A stretch of 38,646 nt of DNA, from positions 1 to 38,646 of IMG/VR virus record IMGVR_UViG_3300025324_000006; one strand, 5' to 3'. The stretch is from a virus. The position numbers and the translations under genes were made by a program. The notes below the pieces were generated by a model, which did not search any database, was not told the origin of the DNA, and saw nothing but the letters and a program-made list of their open reading frames with translations. Each line of letters starts with the position of its first letter. Positions within the stretch are counted from its first letter, which is position 1. Positions 22,808-29,115 of this stretch are shown in pieces.

Positions 22808-23076
22808 GGTGTGTTCACCGTTGGGGTCTGGCCTTTCGGCTGGACGGGGATGCCGTTGCGGCGGCGGACAGCCTGGATGATGGCGTCGCCGGGGTTCTGG
22901 CGGAGGAGACACTCGAAGGTGTCGGCGCGGTAGTGGCTGGGGCTGAACTCATGGATGCTCTCGGAGCCGCAGGATGCGCATGGGTGGCCGGCGTGGCCGC
23001 TTAGGAGTCGTGGCGGTGGGCCGCCGCGCATGGCCATGCCCGGCATGTCGCGCGCCCAGAGGTGCTCGTCGCTCAC
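22804..23076 (-). CDS. Small Cys-containing protein, 90 residues; unknown
   Basis: GTG 23076 overlaps the previous stop (GTGA) and the TGA overlaps the following ATG. The middle holds GHAGHPCASCGSESIHEFSPSHYRADTFECLL, with C..C and His residues that could bind zinc. The end is basic with a QAVRRRNGIPVQPKGQ segment. Translation coupling to both neighbours supports a real gene. Function is unknown. Confidence 0.55.
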   Translation of the reverse strand: MSDEHLWARDMPGMAMRGGPPPRLLSGHAGHPCASCGSESIHEFSPSHYRADTFECLLRQNPGDAIIQAVRRRNGIPVQPKGQTPTVNTP

Positions 23077-23351
23077 GTTGCACCTCGTTCAATCGCAGCC
23101 GGTTCTGATTGAACGTCGTTCATGCTCGGGAAGGCGAGATAGAAGGCGACCGACTCGGCCTCGACCTCGCGGACCAGGCGGCGAGCGGCGACATCCTCAC
23201 GGTGCGCTCGACGGATGGCTTCCCATTCCGCCATGCGGCGCGTCTCGGCGCCCTTCTCCGGCTTGGGGCCATGAACGATGCAGCGGTCGCCGGCCTTGAC
23301 CGGACGCCAGCAGCCGCGCTCTGAGCACGCCTGGATGCCTTGCCGCGTCAT
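23073..23351 (-). CDS. Small protein with Cys motif, 92 residues; unknown
   Basis: ATG 23351 overlaps the ASCH-like gene's stop and the TGA overlaps the next GTG. The N-terminus is MTRQGIQACSERGCWRPVKA followed by GDRCIVHG: three Cys and a His spaced like a small zinc knuckle often seen at the start of phage micro-proteins (C....C......C..H). A long charged helix follows (EWEAIRRAHREDVAARRLVREVEAESVAF). Function is unknown. DNA binding is plausible. Confidence 0.6.
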   Translation of the reverse strand: MTRQGIQACSERGCWRPVKAGDRCIVHGPKPEKGAETRRMAEWEAIRRAHREDVAARRLVREVEAESVAFYLAFPSMNDVQSEPAAIERGAT

Positions 23352-23980
23352 GGCAGCACCCGTTGGAACTTTATGGCCCAGACCTCGGGGTCGTTGTCCC
23401 AAGCGTAGAGTGTGCCACCGTGGATGCTGTCCCAGAGCGAAGCGAACGCCTCGACTGCCGTGAAGTGACAGGTCGCATGATATCCACCTTGGCGGGGCGG
23501 AGCACCGATGAAGTAGCCCTTCGCCTCTAGCGGCGCTCCGGCTGGCCGTCTGCCTGGGTCCAGAATGACGTCCTCGCCGAAGGGGTAGAACTCAACTCCT
23601 TCAGCCATGGCCTCCTCCTCAGTGATGGACTGGAGGGGCTCGACGTTGACGTTCGTGACCTCAAGGGTGATGCGGGCGTCGACGCGGCGGAGGTGGATGC
23701 CGGGCTTCCACTTGTCAGCCGCAGGGTTGGAGGCGTCGGCGCGGAACAGGACGCCGTCCTCCGGGCGTATAGGGGCAGGGCGCCAGGCTTCGCGGACCCA
23801 GAGACGGTCGCCGACGACGCCGTAAGGGCACGGCTTCCCGCCGACGGTCGGACCCGTCGCTTCGAGGCGGATGGCGCTCTTGCCGTCGTCTGCCTTGACC
23901 GGCCGGCGGGTCTGGCTTTTCCTGTCGTCAAGAATCGCCCGGACCAACCTGTCTTTGAAGAGAATGCCCCGCTCCCTCAT
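23348..23980 (-). CDS. ASCH/PUA-like domain phage protein
   Basis: A 210-residue protein. It begins MRERGILFKDRLVRAILDDRKSQTRRP, then GDRLWVREAW (residues 57-66), RVDARITLEVTNVNVEPLQSITEEEAMAEGVE and ends with F.SLWDSIHG.....WDNDPEVWAIKF. This is the pattern of the phage ASCH-like family (ILF......I..G.K..TRR..., YGxxGDRLWVRE, VW.I.F). ASCH domains are PUA-related beta barrels thought to bind RNA or modified nucleotides. Phage copies are widespread but without a proven role. ATGA overlaps exist on both sides. Confidence 0.85.
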   Translation of the reverse strand: MRERGILFKDRLVRAILDDRKSQTRRPVKADDGKSAIRLEATGPTVGGKPCPYGVVGDRLWVREAWRPAPIRPEDGVLFRADASNPAADKWKPGIHLRRVDARITLEVTNVNVEPLQSITEEEAMAEGVEFYPFGEDVILDPGRRPAGAPLEAKGYFIGAPPRQGGYHATCHFTAVEAFASLWDSIHGGTLYAWDNDPEVWAIKFQRVLP

Positions 23981-24276
23981 GTGTGGCCTTCCTGGAAGGG
24001 TTCGAGCGGCGGCGGGAGCACCTCATAGGTGGCATCGAAGATTTCGGATTTGCATGGGTAGAACTCGCCTTTCACGCCACGTAGGATGTAGTCGCCGGCG
24101 TTGCCGACCATCTCGCCTTCGAGGGTGGCGATGACGATGAACCACTCGTGGTTCGTGGCGCGGCCTTGGGCTTTGCCGTCGCTCCAGTCGTGGATGTCGC
24201 GGGCGCTGTCCTTGGTGCCGTCGAAGCGCATGGCCTCGATGACGACGGGTTTCTTGCGTGCGCGCAGGACGGTCAT
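23977..24276 (-). CDS. Conserved phage protein with GDYILRGVKGEFYPCK motif
   Basis: A 99-residue protein. The opening LRARKKPVVIEAMRFDG and the later WFIVIATLEGEMVGNAGDYILRGVKGEFYPCKSEIFDATYEVL match a small family common in phages of many GC-rich bacteria, in which a beta barrel carries a conserved PGD.IIRG..GEFYPCKP. Its function is not known. ATG 24276 overlaps the SEC-C gene's stop (ATGA). Its presence is mild evidence for exchange with bacteriophages. Confidence 0.85.
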   Translation of the reverse strand: MTVLRARKKPVVIEAMRFDGTKDSARDIHDWSDGKAQGRATNHEWFIVIATLEGEMVGNAGDYILRGVKGEFYPCKSEIFDATYEVLPPPLEPFQEGHT

Positions 24277-25052
24277 GCTGGCGTGGCCTCCGGGTGGCAG
24301 GGTAGAGCGTGCCCGCAGTTCGAGCAGTTGCCACCCGTCTCCATGAAGGAGACGAACTCCCTGGAGCCGCATGGCGGGGCGACGTTCGGCTGGCGGCAGG
24401 TCGGGCATGGCGTCTCTGGCGCAGGAGGCACGAAGGAGCAACCTGGGCACGGCCTCCAAGGGTCGCCGCAGAGGCACTCGCAGAAGTCGATTTCCTTCTC
24501 GCCGTTGCAATGCTGGCCGAGCACGCAGGGGGCGCAGCACTTGGTCGGCGGCTCGGGGGCTGTCGTGAAGCCGATGCCGTTGGCCTCATCGAACGTCCGG
24601 CCGTCGCACTTGGCCGTCGTCCACCCGCAACACGGGCAGACCGGGCCGGAGAAGGTCGTCTCCTCCGCGCAGGTGTGCTCGGCGTGCTTCTGGCACGGCA
24701 GCGTCCCAGCCTCGGTCTGCTTGGCCTGGGTGGCGAGCGCGGCGCGGTGGCGCGAGAGCAACTTGCCGAGGACGTCGCGCTGATTGTCGCGCAGACAATC
24801 GACGCACACGACGCCGAGGACGACGTCGCCCGTCGCGTCATGCTTGAGCGGGATGACGAGAGGCTTGTCCTGGTCGCAGCCGTCGCACTTGCCGGCCTCG
24901 ACGCGGCGGACGTTCGGCTGGAGGCCTCCTGGATGACACCGTTTCTGTTTGGCCATGGAACCACATTCACACGGTTCGTTCCTGCCGGGTTTTTTTAGGA
25001 CGCGATACTGACCGCGTTCATTCGTCGGATGGAGAAGGCTTGGGCGGCGCAT
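24273..25052 (-). CDS. SEC-C motif protein with many zinc-binding Cys pairs
   Basis: A 259-residue protein from ATG 25052, which overlaps the HNH stop (TGATG). Residues 20-40 are KKPGRNEPCECGSMAKQKRC and H: the SEC-C zinc motif (P.RN.PC.CGS......C[CH]). A later ATG at 24956 would cut this motif in half, so I chose the upstream start. It continues with CDGCDQDKPL, VVCVDCL, CPCCGWTTAKC, CCAPCVLGQHC, FCECLCGDPWRPCPGC, PCPTCRQPN and CSNCGHALPC, at least six further Cys pairs. SEC-C motifs occur in SecA and many small proteins and mediate protein binding. A chain of zinc ribbons like this suggests a scaffold for nucleic acid or protein contacts. Confidence 0.75.
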   Translation of the reverse strand: MRRPSLLHPTNERGQYRVLKKPGRNEPCECGSMAKQKRCHPGGLQPNVRRVEAGKCDGCDQDKPLVIPLKHDATGDVVLGVVCVDCLRDNQRDVLGKLLSRHRAALATQAKQTEAGTLPCQKHAEHTCAEETTFSGPVCPCCGWTTAKCDGRTFDEANGIGFTTAPEPPTKCCAPCVLGQHCNGEKEIDFCECLCGDPWRPCPGCSFVPPAPETPCPTCRQPNVAPPCGSREFVSFMETGGNCSNCGHALPCHPEATPA

Positions 25053-25516
25053 CAAGCCACGCCCCGCAAGGCATTCCATTTCGCATTGTTCGCGTCGCGG
25101 CAGGCCCGGCATCGCCGGTGTCCGTGCGCGTTGGTGATGATGTTTCCCGGAGCGAATGGATGGCCGTTGATGCAACTGGTCTTGGAGCGGTGCTTGAATA
25201 CCACAGTAGTCTCTCCGCGAAATGTATTCGTGAATGGCGTGACCACTTCTAAGTGGTCGGGATTCACGCACCGGCGCACGCGACAGAGATGGTCGATGAC
25301 CATCCCCGGCGGTATGGCGCCTTTGGCGATGGAATAGGCGTAGCGGTGGGCCTTCTGTGCTGGGCGGCCGTCGGGCATGAGACGGTTGATATTGCCGTAG
25401 CCTTCCGGCGAAGTTGCGCCGGTCCAGAGCCAGCAGGTCTTGGTTTTCTCGGCCAAAGCCCAGAACCGAGCGGCAAAGCGCCGTTCTTTTTCTTCTTGTT
25501 GCAGGGGCTTGGTCAT
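25052..25516 (-). CDS. HNH homing endonuclease, paralog of the plus-strand HNH
   Basis: A 154-residue HNH nuclease. CWLWTGATSPEGYGNI (28-43), AHRYAYSIAKGAIPPGMVIDHLCRVRRCVNPDHLEVVT (57-93) with catalytic DH at 75-76, Asn/His of CVNPDHL, and a C-terminal NGHPFAPGNII...HRRCRACR zinc ribbon. The order and spacing match the protein at 9449-9910, so these are copies of one mobile family. ATG 25516 overlaps the small upstream gene (ATGA). The gene disrupts a chain of small accessory genes and ends at the SEC-C start, which suggests insertion between genes. Confidence 0.88.
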   Translation of the reverse strand: MTKPLQQEEKERRFAARFWALAEKTKTCWLWTGATSPEGYGNINRLMPDGRPAQKAHRYAYSIAKGAIPPGMVIDHLCRVRRCVNPDHLEVVTPFTNTFRGETTVVFKHRSKTSCINGHPFAPGNIITNAHGHRRCRACRDANNAKWNALRGVA

Positions 25517-25653
25517 TGCTGGACCTTCTTCTGTTGCTCTTCCTGTGCTATCTTGAGGCCGACGAGCATCCTGTTTACCTTCTTGCATCCGGGACATCGA
25601 ATGGTGATGCTGGTTTTGTTCCATGTCTCGGCGGTTGGCTTGTGGTGCCCCAT
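25513..25653 (-). CDS. Zinc-ribbon-like micro-protein, 46 residues
   Basis: The frame from ATG 25653 encodes MGHHKPTAETWNKTSITIRC followed by PGCKKVNRMLVGLKIAQEE and Gln/Lys residues. RCPGC plus the N-terminal HH could bind one zinc. An in-frame TAA lies just upstream, so the start is fixed near here. Its TGA overlaps the HNH ATG. It is probably nucleic-acid-binding from the basic helix, but no family is named. Confidence 0.6.
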   Translation of the reverse strand: MGHHKPTAETWNKTSITIRCPGCKKVNRMLVGLKIAQEEQQKKVQQ

Positions 25654-25693
25654 CAGAAACGGGGAGCGTTCCAGACCTTAAGGCGCTTTCGGG

Positions 25694-25768
25694 GGAGCAG
25701 AGCGGCGGGGTGAGACACACTCTCTGTTTGCAGTCGTCCGCCATGGCCGGCGGGTGCCGCTCTGCTCC
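25694..25768. repeat. Inverted repeat, 13-bp arms (GGAGCAGAGCGGC), 49-bp spacer
   Basis: GGAGCAGAGCGGC at 25694-25706 is the exact reverse complement of GCCGCTCTGCTCC at 25756-25768. The arms lie in the 135-bp gap between the DUF6011-like gene and the 46-residue gene, next to a second hairpin (CCCGGC...GCCGGG at about 25771-25787). The structure could end or attenuate the upstream transcript or be an operator. It could also be an end of a mobile unit that carried the HNH gene. Confidence 0.6.
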
Positions 25769-25788
25769 TTGCCCGGCGCCTGCCGGGC

Positions 25789-25935
25789 CTATGCGTCGAG
25801 GACCTGCTGCGCCGGCTGATGGACGACCGTGCCGACGGCTTTGCGCGCGCACGTCTTTGCCATCCCGGCCTGGATGCTGGCCGGGTTGCGAAGGATGCGG
25901 CGACAGCGTCGGCAGATGCGCGACGGCTCGCTCAT
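25789..25935 (-). CDS. DUF6011-like zinc micro-protein, 48 residues
   Basis: The frame from ATG 25935 encodes MSEPSRICRRCRRILRNPAS followed by IQAGMAKTCARKAV. It matches the DUF6011 pattern (C..CGR.L..P.S...G.G..CA.K) of small phage and bacterial proteins with two Cys pairs that bind zinc. It follows the TopoVI-like gene by 7 bp. Known members are usually fused or adjacent to phage DNA enzymes, but the role is unknown. Confidence 0.75.
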   Translation of the reverse strand: MSEPSRICRRCRRILRNPASIQAGMAKTCARKAVGTVVHQPAQQVLDA

Positions 25936-25942
25936 GTCGAGC

Positions 25943-26878
25943 CTACTCCTCGCTGCCGTCGTCGTCCTCGTCGGTGTCGTCGCCGGCGATGTCGTCCGCA
26001 TCCTCGCCCGTCAACTCCGCGACGGCACGACGGAGCGCCTGCTTGTCCTTCTTCTCCTGCGCCTTGACGACCTCCATGGCGTCGAGGTCCACGACGGCCT
26101 TGATGGCGACGCGGATGAGGCGCTGGAGTTCCTCGGGGGGGATGGCGTCCACCTCCCACGAGTGCGGGCCGTGCTTCTCGATGTAGGCCGCCGCGCGCGA
26201 GTCCGTCAACTTCGCCGGGTTGGGCGGCGGGTCGTATTCCTGGACCTGGGGCGTGGTGAGGGCGACCTTGCGGACGTCCACCTCGACGCCGAACGTGGAG
26301 AGGCGGTCGCGGATGTCACGCACCATGTCCTCCCCGCTGGGGTCGTGGTCGCCCAGGTAGAGCAAGACGGGGGACTGGCCGTTCTCCTCGCCTTCGAGGA
26401 ACCGCTTGCTCGCCTCATACATCGCCGACTGCGACGAGTAGCCCTTGTTGACCATGATGGTGACGTGGAACTCGCGGCCGAGCGGGGCGAGCACGCCGGC
26501 CAGGGCGTCCTTCTCGACCCAGAGTTCGACGTAGTTGTCCTGGCCTTCCCAGCGGGGGAGGCGGTAGGAGGAGATGGCGGTCTCGGCGAGTTCCTTGAGG
26601 CCGGTGAACTCGCTCTGGCGTTTGGGGACGCGGACGCGGTCCTCGATGGCCGACCAGTCTAGGAGGCCTGCGAGGCGTGCGTCGCTGACGAGCGAGCCGA
26701 GGTTCTTGTAGGACTTCTCGGAGTTGACGATGGTGTTGGTCGTGACCAACTGGTAGTAGAGTTGGCGCAGCGTCAGGCGGAGGCCATTGGCCTGGTAGCG
26801 CGTGATGATGGCCGCGCACTTCTTCACGAGCACGAGGCTCGACCCCCGGAAGTTCTTGTGGACGAAGGCTTCGCGCAT
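25943..26878 (-). CDS. Spo11/TopoVI-A-like TOPRIM protein
   Basis: A 311-residue protein. N-terminal LRLTLRQLYYQLVTTNTI (33-50) resembles the 5Y-CAP winged helix of TopoVI-A/Spo11, with Tyr41/Tyr42 in place of the catalytic tyrosine. YKNLGSLVSDARLAGLLDWSAIEDR (57-81) is shared with phage TOPRIM proteins. The TOPRIM fold shows VELWVEKDALAGVL (117-130, Glu122), the strand VLLYLGDHDPSGEDM (171-185, Asp177 and Asp179) and a following helix. It ends in an acidic tail (EDADDIAGDDTDEDDD). It lacks the B subunit ATPase, so a DNA nick or cleavage role without strand passage is possible. Similar stand-alone proteins exist in phages without known function. ATG 26878 follows the upstream stop directly. 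Confidence 0.8.
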   Translation of the reverse strand: MREAFVHKNFRGSSLVLVKKCAAIITRYQANGLRLTLRQLYYQLVTTNTIVNSEKSYKNLGSLVSDARLAGLLDWSAIEDRVRVPKRQSEFTGLKELAETAISSYRLPRWEGQDNYVELWVEKDALAGVLAPLGREFHVTIMVNKGYSSQSAMYEASKRFLEGEENGQSPVLLYLGDHDPSGEDMVRDIRDRLSTFGVEVDVRKVALTTPQVQEYDPPPNPAKLTDSRAAAYIEKHGPHSWEVDAIPPEELQRLIRVAIKAVVDLDAMEVVKAQEKKDKQALRRAVAELTGEDADDIAGDDTDEDDDGSEE

Positions 26879-27202
26879 CTAGGCAACCACCGGGGGGGGG
26901 GGCGGCCTTGGTCTTGCGGAGGTCCTCGATGGCGCGCTGCTCATCGGCGGTGAGCCAGGCGACGCGAGTGTGCGTGGCTTGCTCCTTGGCGGCGATGCGG
27001 CGGCGGCCCTCGTCGTGGTTGAGGAACAGGTTGACTTCGCCGACGTTGGGGACGGCGACGGTCTTAGGAAGTCGGGGTATTCGGTGACCTTGCCGTCGCT
27101 GGCGTCCCACTCGGCGGGGGCGACTTGGTGGACGTTCGTGGTGATGTTGGTGCCGAGGCGCAGGAGCGCCAGGTAGGCCAGTTCGTCGGGGTTCGCGTTC
27201 AT
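26879..27202 (-). pseudogene. Small accessory gene with two apparent compensating frameshifts
   Basis: From ATG 27202 the frame encodes MNANPDELAYLALLRLGTNI and continues TTNVHQVAPAEWDASDGKVTEYPDF, then turns into noise. The sensible continuation is in the -1 frame (PKTVAVPNVGEVNLFLNHDE..., RVAWLTADEQRAIEDLRKTKAAPPP) from about 27067 down to a run of 11 G (C on the minus strand) at 26892-26902. Through that run a second shift returns to the first frame, which ends PPVVA and TAG at 26879. Two one-base indels, or one indel plus a mis-called homopolymer, restore a protein of about 107 residues. No canonical slippery heptamer is present at 27067. It has the leader copy C and the next gene follows directly. 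Confidence 0.6.
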
Positions 27203-27205
27203 GGT

Positions 27206-27262
27206 GTGTGTCTCTTGCCCGTTGCTGGGCAAGACCGTGTTAGGTGTGGCTTATAGATATAC
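27206..27262 (-). promoter_or_regulatory. Promoter/leader element, copy C, with hairpin
   Basis: On the minus strand GTATATCTATAA (27251-27262) is followed by GCCACACC, TAACACGG, the hairpin TCTTGCCC-AGCAAC-GGGCAAGA (27213-27234) and ACACACACC before ATG 27202. Bases 27206-27244 equal 19517-19555 exactly. The AT box overlaps the end of the preceding gene (stop at 27240), so this promoter is internal to the gene run. Confidence 0.75.
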
Positions 27263-27545
27263 TGTGGCCGGGGAGGGCGGCCTCGTAGATGCCCGCCCCA
27301 TGCGTGCTCGACTGGACCCGACGGACCAGGCCACGCTTCTCCAACCGACGCAGGGCAGCGGCCGTGAACAGGTCGTAGAGCGGCCGGCGACCGAACGCGA
27401 TGAGCATGGCCGGCGTGGGGTGACGCGCGCCGTCTACGCTCGAGAACACCCAGACACCGTCCCGGTAGTCCGCACGGACGCGGCGCTGGGGCATGGCGAG
27501 AAGGGCGCGGTGGGCGCGCTGCTCGGCGAGCGTCATGCCGGACAT
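27240..27545 (-). CDS. Small probable winged-helix DNA-binding protein, 101 residues
   Basis: The frame (ATG 27545 or 27536) has a helix TLAEQRAHRALLAMPQRRV, then RPLYDLFTAAALRRLEKRGLVRRVQSSTHGAGIYEAAL. The LRRLEKRGLVRRV segment is typical of the recognition helix and wing of winged-helix proteins that read small operators. The last 20 codons overlap the promoter of the next transcript, so the gene could be autoregulatory for that promoter (inference). Its first codons overlap the upstream 89-residue gene by 13 bp. Confidence 0.6.
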   Translation of the reverse strand: MSGMTLAEQRAHRALLAMPQRRVRADYRDGVWVFSSVDGARHPTPAMLIAFGRRPLYDLFTAAALRRLEKRGLVRRVQSSTHGAGIYEAALPGHSISISHT

Positions 27546-27802
27546 GCCAGGATGACCTCCTTGATGGCCGCGTCGCCCAGCAGGCAGCAGACGTGGCGGC
27601 GAAGGGTGGCCTTAGCCGCCTCCAGCGTCTCCTCATGCGTGAGGCCAGCCTTGACGTGCCGCTTCAACCAGCCAGCAAGGAGGGCGCTCTGCGCGACGTC
27701 GTGGCCTTCCAGCAGGGCGTGATGGATGGGGCACCAGACGGATGACAGGTGGCCGACCATGATGAGGTGGCCGTGGACCTTGACGGGGACGCGGCCAGTC
27801 AT
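27533..27802 (-). CDS. Small Cys/His protein, 89 residues; unknown
   Basis: ATG 27802 overlaps the DUF5131 stop (ATGA). The sequence has VHGHLIMVGHLSSVWCPIHHALLEGHD, then a helical block HEETLEAAKATLRRHVCCLLGDAAIKEVILACPA. The C..HH and CC residues could hold metal. The helical second half with ATLRRHV could bind nucleic acid. No family is recognised. The start is supported by the overlap pattern. Confidence 0.55.
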   Translation of the reverse strand: MTGRVPVKVHGHLIMVGHLSSVWCPIHHALLEGHDVAQSALLAGWLKRHVKAGLTHEETLEAAKATLRRHVCCLLGDAAIKEVILACPA

Positions 27803-28636
27803 GTCCTGCCTCCGGGGAACTGGCGGATGAACAGGTCGCGCGGGATGCTCTCCGCGTGCCCACCCTTCCGGTCGCCAGGCGCGGCAGCGATGGCGCCGAC
27901 CTGCTTGAAGAACACGGCCACATCGTTCTGGAGGCACTCGTCGGCCACGTCGCGCGCCCAGGCGAGGTCCATGGGCCGCGCGCTGCCTCCGCTCTCGCCG
28001 CCAATGATGACCCAAGTGATGCGCCCGAGGCCGCCGCAGGCCGCGCAGCCCCCCTTGTCGCCGCACTCCCCGCACTCCCCGAGGACGGCGCCGGCGTCCG
28101 TGGCGCTCAACTCGACGGGGCCGAGCAGCGGTTCGCAGGACAAGAACCGGACCTTGGCCGGGATGCTGGCGAGGATGGGGATGCGCAGGTCGGCGGAGCG
28201 TTGGCCCTCGACGGACGCGCCGAGCCACACGTTCGGCCAGCCATCGCCCCACTCGGCAGGGAGGCTCTGCTTGATGCGCTCGGGGCGCTTGGTGAGCAGC
28301 AGCCAGTCGAGGTTGGGCGTGAGGCGGATGAGCGTCCAGAGGTCCTCCAGGGCGCCAGCCGGGGCCTCGGCATCGAACACGTCGGCCAGGCTGGCGCAGA
28401 ACACGCGGTCACGTCGGCCGGCGGCCTTGGCCTTGGCGTTCCACTTCAGCGGCTCATTCCAGTTGGAGTCGCTCGTGCGCTTGCGCGGGGCGCCGGGACC
28501 CCAGACTTGCAGGCCCATCCGGCCGGTCACAAGCGTCTCGGCGTAGCAGTTCGCGCAGCCTGCGCTGACCTTGGTGCATCCCATCCAGGGATTGAAAGGT
28601 GTGGTCGGTCCATTCGATGCCGGTAGTTTCACCCAT
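27799..28636 (-). CDS. DUF5131 (phage Gp37/Gp68) family protein, with a frameshift near codon 14
   Basis: The long frame (277 residues) has FNPWMGCTKVSAGCANCYAE near its start, a Cys cluster shared by DUF5131 proteins and reminiscent of radical SAM iron-sulfur sites, then LLLTKRPERI, WLGASVEGQRSADLRIPILASIPAKVRFLSCEPLLGP and WVIIGGESG. The family usually starts MGE...IEWTDHTFNPW.GC. Here MGETTGIEWTDHTF (from ATG 28636) is in another frame and shifts at TTTC (around 28595) to reach FNPWMGC. Reading one T less in the TTT restores the family sequence. Either a one-base error, a true mutation or +1 slippage of tRNA-Phe (TTT to TTC) is possible. A GTG at 28632 can start the long frame without the shift. 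The N-terminus also overlaps the upstream endonuclease VII stop. Confidence 0.8.
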
Positions 28637-28638
28637 GG
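28600..28638. repeat. 39-bp imperfect direct repeat, DUF5131 start (copy 1)
   Basis: Bases 28600-28638 match 29075-29113 at 36 of 39 positions. Both copies span the CC-ATG-GG start and the first 11 or so codons. This copy begins the DUF5131 gene. The other begins the endonuclease VII gene. It looks like target duplication or copying at insertion of the nuclease gene. Confidence 0.9.
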
Positions 28639-29111
28639 ACTTCACCTCCCATCTCAAGGTAGGTGGTCGCTTTGCGGAGCAGGTCGGGATTGTCGAGGAA
28701 CTGACCGAGGCCAACGTTGCAGCGCGAGCACAGGTAGCCTCGGACCTTGCCGTTCGCGTGGTCGTGGTCGATGTGCATGGCTTGCGTCCGCCCACAGATG
28801 GCGCACGGGGCACATCGACTCTCGCGCACGGTGGCTTTCGAGACGCCATAGCGGCTCGCCGTCGAAGCGTGGCTCATGCACTCCTTGCAACGGGACGCAC
28901 GGCGGTCCCATCGCGTGTTATCGACTGTGAAGACAGCCTCTAGTTTCCACGTTCGGCACTCCCAGCACCAGCGCCGTCCTGCGTCCCGTCGCGCAGCCCA
29001 ATCCTGGAGCGAAAGCCCGGTCTTCGTGGCGGCGGACTTCAGGGCGCCGAGCCGGCGGCCAGTCCTCGTCTTAATGTGGTGGGTCCATTCTATGCCGGTA
29101 GTTTCTCCCAT
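28629..29111 (-). CDS. Recombination endonuclease VII family HNH nuclease with captured N-terminus
   Basis: A 160-residue protein. The C-terminal half has CAPCAICGRTQAMHIDHDH (100-118), GKVRGYLCSRCNVGLGQFLDNPDLLRKATTYLE (121-153): the T4 endonuclease VII pattern with DHDH and two Cys pairs that bind zinc. It resolves branched DNA in T4, and many phage relatives are free-standing homing endonucleases. The first 10 residues, MGETTGIEWT, repeat the start of the DUF5131 protein, although nothing else in this protein is DUF5131-like. A zinc pair CWEC...CKEC (49-78) precedes the nuclease. Its TGA overlaps the DUF5131 ATG. It probably inserted at the DUF5131 start. Confidence 0.85.
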   Translation of the reverse strand: MGETTGIEWTHHIKTRTGRRLGALKSAATKTGLSLQDWAARRDAGRRWCWECRTWKLEAVFTVDNTRWDRRASRCKECMSHASTASRYGVSKATVRESRCAPCAICGRTQAMHIDHDHANGKVRGYLCSRCNVGLGQFLDNPDLLRKATTYLEMGGEVHG

Positions 29112-29113
29112 GG
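29075..29113. repeat. 39-bp imperfect direct repeat, endonuclease VII start (copy 2)
   Basis: This copy starts the endonuclease VII gene and differs from the one at 28600-28638 at 3 of 39 positions. The two copies lie in the same orientation 475 bp apart and bracket the endonuclease gene, which fits insertion between duplicated ends. Confidence 0.9.
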
Positions 29114-29115
29114 TG

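Noticed and set aside
24273-24956. Shorter SEC-C gene starting at ATG 24956
   Set aside because: This start would remove PC.CG of the SEC-C motif, and ATG 25052 is coupled to the upstream stop by TGATG.
26892-26902. G11 run as a G-quadruplex
   Set aside because: A single run of G does not give four separate tracts. It was kept only as a frameshift or slippage site.
26415-27110. Long minus frame crossing the G-run into the TOPRIM gene
   Set aside because: Its first part is the true middle of the disrupted gene, but beyond the G run it is a shadow of the TOPRIM gene, which has good motifs in another frame.
27799-28632. DUF5131 start at GTG 28632 as the only start
   Set aside because: It gives an N-terminus (MKLPASNGPTT) unlike the family, whereas the ATG 28636 frame gives the family sequence up to the shift. 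Both are recorded in the feature.
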